Source: Brachionus plicatilis
Taxonomy: Eukaryota; Rotifera; Eurotatoria; Ploima; Brachionidae
NCBI GenBank assembly: GCA_010279815.1
Contig: QEOQ01000626.1
Coordinates: 652,018-716,017 of the forward strand
Direction: 5' to 3'
Length of the DNA: 64,000 bases
Part shown: one piece after another, positions 61,478 to 64,000 of the stretch
Position numbering within the stretch: position 1 is the first letter of the stretch
How the letters are laid out: every line of letters starts with the position of its first letter
The notes under the pieces: model-generated
Told to the model about the DNA's origin: nothing
What the model saw: the letters and a program-made list of their open reading frames with translations, nothing else
Databases searched by the model: none
Translations under genes and position numbers: made by a program

Positions 61478-63241
61478 TTTTTTATTGAAAAAAATATCGA
61501 ACAATTTAAACTATTATCTTCTTTAAGAAATAAAATTGCAAAATTTAATTTAATTTAAAATTTATCAAAATAAAGCAAAATTTTTGATGAAAAAATAAAA
61601 TTTACTTAACTTTTTGGCAAATTTATCTCACGTTTTTTTTTCTATTAATTTTTATAAAATTTGAAATTTATTGTTTTAAGCTTATAAATCATTAAGTGCT
61701 TTATGAAATTTTTGGATTTTTTGTCAAATTTTTTTTTCAACATGTGACTCTTATTTAAATTAAGAAGATCCTTTATTAAAATTAATAAATACATCAAATA
61801 AACAGAAATTGAATGCAAATTCAAGTCAATTACCAATATTTGAGAATCAGAATGAAAATAAATTTCTCAATTTTTTTTAATAAATGAGTCATAGAAAAAA
61901 ATGTTTCCTTAAATATGTGCTGCAATTTTCTGTTTTTACCAAAATGTGCGTTCTCGTTTATATTCGTGAAATTACGTTATTTTACACTAAATAATTTTAA
62001 AAGATTTTTTGATCATTTTTTACCTGAATTATTATTTCTAGTAAATATTATTTTATTTAAGTAATATTTCATAAATTTTTATTTCAAAATATCATTTTTT
62101 GTAACAATTTTGATTAATCACAAATCCTCACGATTTAAATCTTGAAGTACAGCCCGAGTGTGTGAATAATTATCTAAGTAGTTAGTTGAACACTTTATTT
62201 AAAATAAGTTAAGAAAAAGCAACTAATCTCTCTTTTCTTTAAGTAACAAGTTATATGTATAGTCTGATCATGTCACTATTTTACATTCCTCTCTCCTTAG
62301 GGTGAAAATTGTCCTCAATTTCATTAAGTATCTTAAATTAAAGCATGATAGTTATCATGAATTTTTCAAATAAAAAAAAATCACTTATTTTTATAATCTA
62401 ATAATATAATGAGAGTAAAAGAAAAATAGCTAAAGAATACAAATAAAAAAAATTACGAAGAAAATAAACTATTTAATTTTTTTTTTTTATTTTAGTATGG
62501 TAGCATAGAATTAATTTTAGTATGAATCCATGAATGTTTTAAATTATTCAAAGAATTCTTTAAAATTTTTTAATCGCATTTAATTTAAAGATTAAACCTA
62601 ATTTTACTTTAAAACCCTTAAAATCAACTGATTGATTTTAAAAATATGATTGAGGTTAAGTTGATTTTCAGCAATTTTTAGAGCCATTTAGATTGTTCTG
62701 TTTGTTTAATTAGAGATCAATTGTTTTATTTAAATCAGTAAAATTAAAAAATTTTATTCATTTTTTAAATTCGTATTCGTTGTAAGACCAGGAAGAAAGA
62801 AATAACTTTGGAAAGCAAGGCAATAAACAATTTTTTTCAATTAAGTAAAAAATTAGAAAAATTTTAATCAATATTGATTATTAAAATTAATCTGTATTTT
62901 ATACCAATTAAGTAATTTATTGAAAAGAAAAGTATTTTTTAATTTATCAAGTTAAACTGATCCAAAGCTAGTAATTTTAGATAATGAACTAGCACACGTC
63001 GTTGTTTTTTAGTAACAAGTCAAGTCTTATATTTTAAGTTTTTTTATTTTCCGGAAGGTTAAAAATTCATGTGAACGTGTCCGTATCCTCTTAAAACGGG
63101 AAAATTAAATTTAAGTTATGTCATGGTTTTGACTCAAAATTTTATGACTTAAAGTTTAACTTGTGACTTAAAAACAAGTCTAATTTTGAATTATATTATT
63201 GAATTTAAAAAAAGAATTTTTTTCACATTTATTTAAAAAAT
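61478..63241. other. Intergenic region between FTSJ3 and AAMP
   Basis: A+T-rich DNA that must contain the AAMP promoter (next to 61477) and the FTSJ3 3' end. It carries the third AAGTC-rich repeat at about 63011-63180. The minus-strand open frame 61645-61836 is low-complexity and not supported. Confidence 0.5.
63011..63180 (-). repeat. AAGTC-rich dispersed repeat, copy 3 (diverged)
   Basis: Minus-strand reading gives AGTCACAAGTTAAACTTTAA near 63140-63165 and AAGACTTGACTTGTTACT near 63010-63030, around a G+C-richer centre. It resembles copies 1 and 2 in motif and layout but is more diverged. Confidence 0.4.
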
Positions 63242-64000
63242 TTATTTGGATTTTTTTTTTAGTTTATTTTGTTTACTTTTCATTTGTTTTCTTAACATGC
63301 GATTTTTTTGTAATTTAGCTTGCCCAGCTCGATCTTTTTTCAATCTTTTGTCTACAACTTTATACGGACCCTTAATGCCCTTGCTTTTTGCCAAAGCTTT
63401 GCCTCTCAAACCTTTTTTGGCTACGACATACTTAACATCAGCTTTTTTCTTTGATATTAACCCGGCTCTTTTATAAATAGATTTTATGGTTGAGCTTCTT
63501 TCTTTGTCAGTCATGTCCTGATTATCTGATACAGCTTCGGCTTTCTTTCGTGCATTTTCAGTTTTTTTCCACATCTTGAAATTAAATTTTAAAAATTAAT
63601 CCTTACAACAATTAACTCTTTTACTCTCTTTTTCTTTCTGGCCTGAGCTTCGACCACTTTTTTGATCGGTCTTGCATTTATATCTTCATTTTTCTTTTTG
63701 TACTCAGAAAATACCTTTCTCGGTATAGACACATCTTTTGTGAAATTTTTTTGTTCATCTTCGACAAACCATTTGGGCAACTCTTGTTCATCTTCGAATC
63801 TTGAATAGCGATTATAACTTTCGTCTATTAAGTCACGCTTGGTTTTTTTTGAGTTAACAATCATTTCACCCACAGACAATTCTTCGGGTGACAACTTTCC
63901 TTAATTTTGGAATTTTTAAATTTTTAAAATAATAAATTTCTAAAAATAAAAAAATACTTTTTTTTGCATCATTTAAATTTTCTTTATTATCATCAGGTTT
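63242..64000 (-). CDS. FTSJ3: FTSJ3/SPB1 pre-rRNA methyltransferase, C-terminal part (cut by window end)
   Basis: Three exon pieces (64000-63958, 63899-63625, 63574-63242) are separated by introns of 58 and 50 bases and encode the Spb1 C-terminal domain: KLSPEELSVGEMI, KRDLIDESYNRYSRFEDEQE, LPKWFVEDEQKNF, INARPIKKVVEAQARKKKRM, WKKTENARKKAEAV, then VKYVVAKKGLRGKALAKSKG and a Lys-rich end. The donor after KKKR (GTAAAA at 63624) is preferred over a later one because it restores the conserved KKKRM-WKKTENARKKAEA run. Spb1/FTSJ3 is a nucleolar 2'-O-methyltransferase needed for 60S maturation; the catalytic FtsJ domain lies beyond the window edge. Confidence 0.94.

Noticed and set aside
1..64000. 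CRISPR arrays, bacterial operons, rRNA genes or intact tRNA genes
   Set aside because: No regularly spaced repeats, no ribosome-binding-site-linked gene strings, and no cloverleaf with intact A and B boxes were seen on either strand.

Overview
This window reads as animal nuclear DNA from a very A+T-rich, compact genome. The supported genes have GT-AG introns, mostly 47-61 bases long, with a minority of 0.8-2.7 kb introns that often carry repeat elements. The gene set (a ciliary dynein-assembly factor, RNF213, an ASB-type ankyrin/SOCS protein, and a TIR/NB/TPR receptor-like protein) indicates an invertebrate metazoan. The base composition, tiny introns and the TIR-NTPase-TPR protein made me think of a monogonont rotifer such as Brachionus, but that placement is inference and nothing in the window proves it.

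Layout. 1-2588 is repeat-bearing intergenic DNA. 2589-8294 (+) encodes a TIR / P-loop NTPase / about 30-TPR protein of 1885 residues in two exons. 8472-33447 (-) is one very large gene for an RNF213-like E3 ligase; I rebuilt 17 exons that stay in frame and give about 4907 residues, with dynein-like AAA modules, a divergent RING and an RZ finger. It converges on the TIR gene with 177 bases between the two stop codons. 33708-34809 (+) is CFAP300 in seven exons, divergent from RNF213 across a 260-base shared upstream region that holds a perfect RFX X-box. 38085-42719 (+) is a PNPLA8-type calcium-independent phospholipase A2 in six exons. 46010-47401 (-) is an intronless ankyrin-repeat/SOCS-box gene that is clearly richer in G+C than its surroundings and lies next to a 37-base assembly gap. 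47463-60247 is a 12.8 kb region without a convincing intact gene; it holds a hairpin, a MITE, a LINE reverse-transcriptase remnant and several short coding-like islands. 60248-61477 (-) is AAMP (WD40). 63242-64000 (-) is the 3' end of FTSJ3/SPB1, cut by the window edge.

How the genes may relate. The left half places two giant proteins of the cell-autonomous immunity type side by side: a TIR-STAND-TPR protein and RNF213, whose RZ finger is known in vertebrates to ubiquitylate lipopolysaccharide. The ASB-like protein further on would be a cullin-5 substrate adaptor. The right edge has AAMP (relative of yeast Sqt1) and FTSJ3/Spb1, both tied to 60S ribosome assembly. Whether these neighbours cooperate is inference only.

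Mobile DNA. I find two copies of one non-autonomous element, each bounded by its own perfect 8-base target duplication (hAT-like), a 715-base element whose ends resemble hAT termini, other foldback elements in RNF213 introns, a three-copy AAGTC-rich repeat, a tRNA-like segment near 45.7 kb, and a LINE C-terminal remnant near 57.0 kb.
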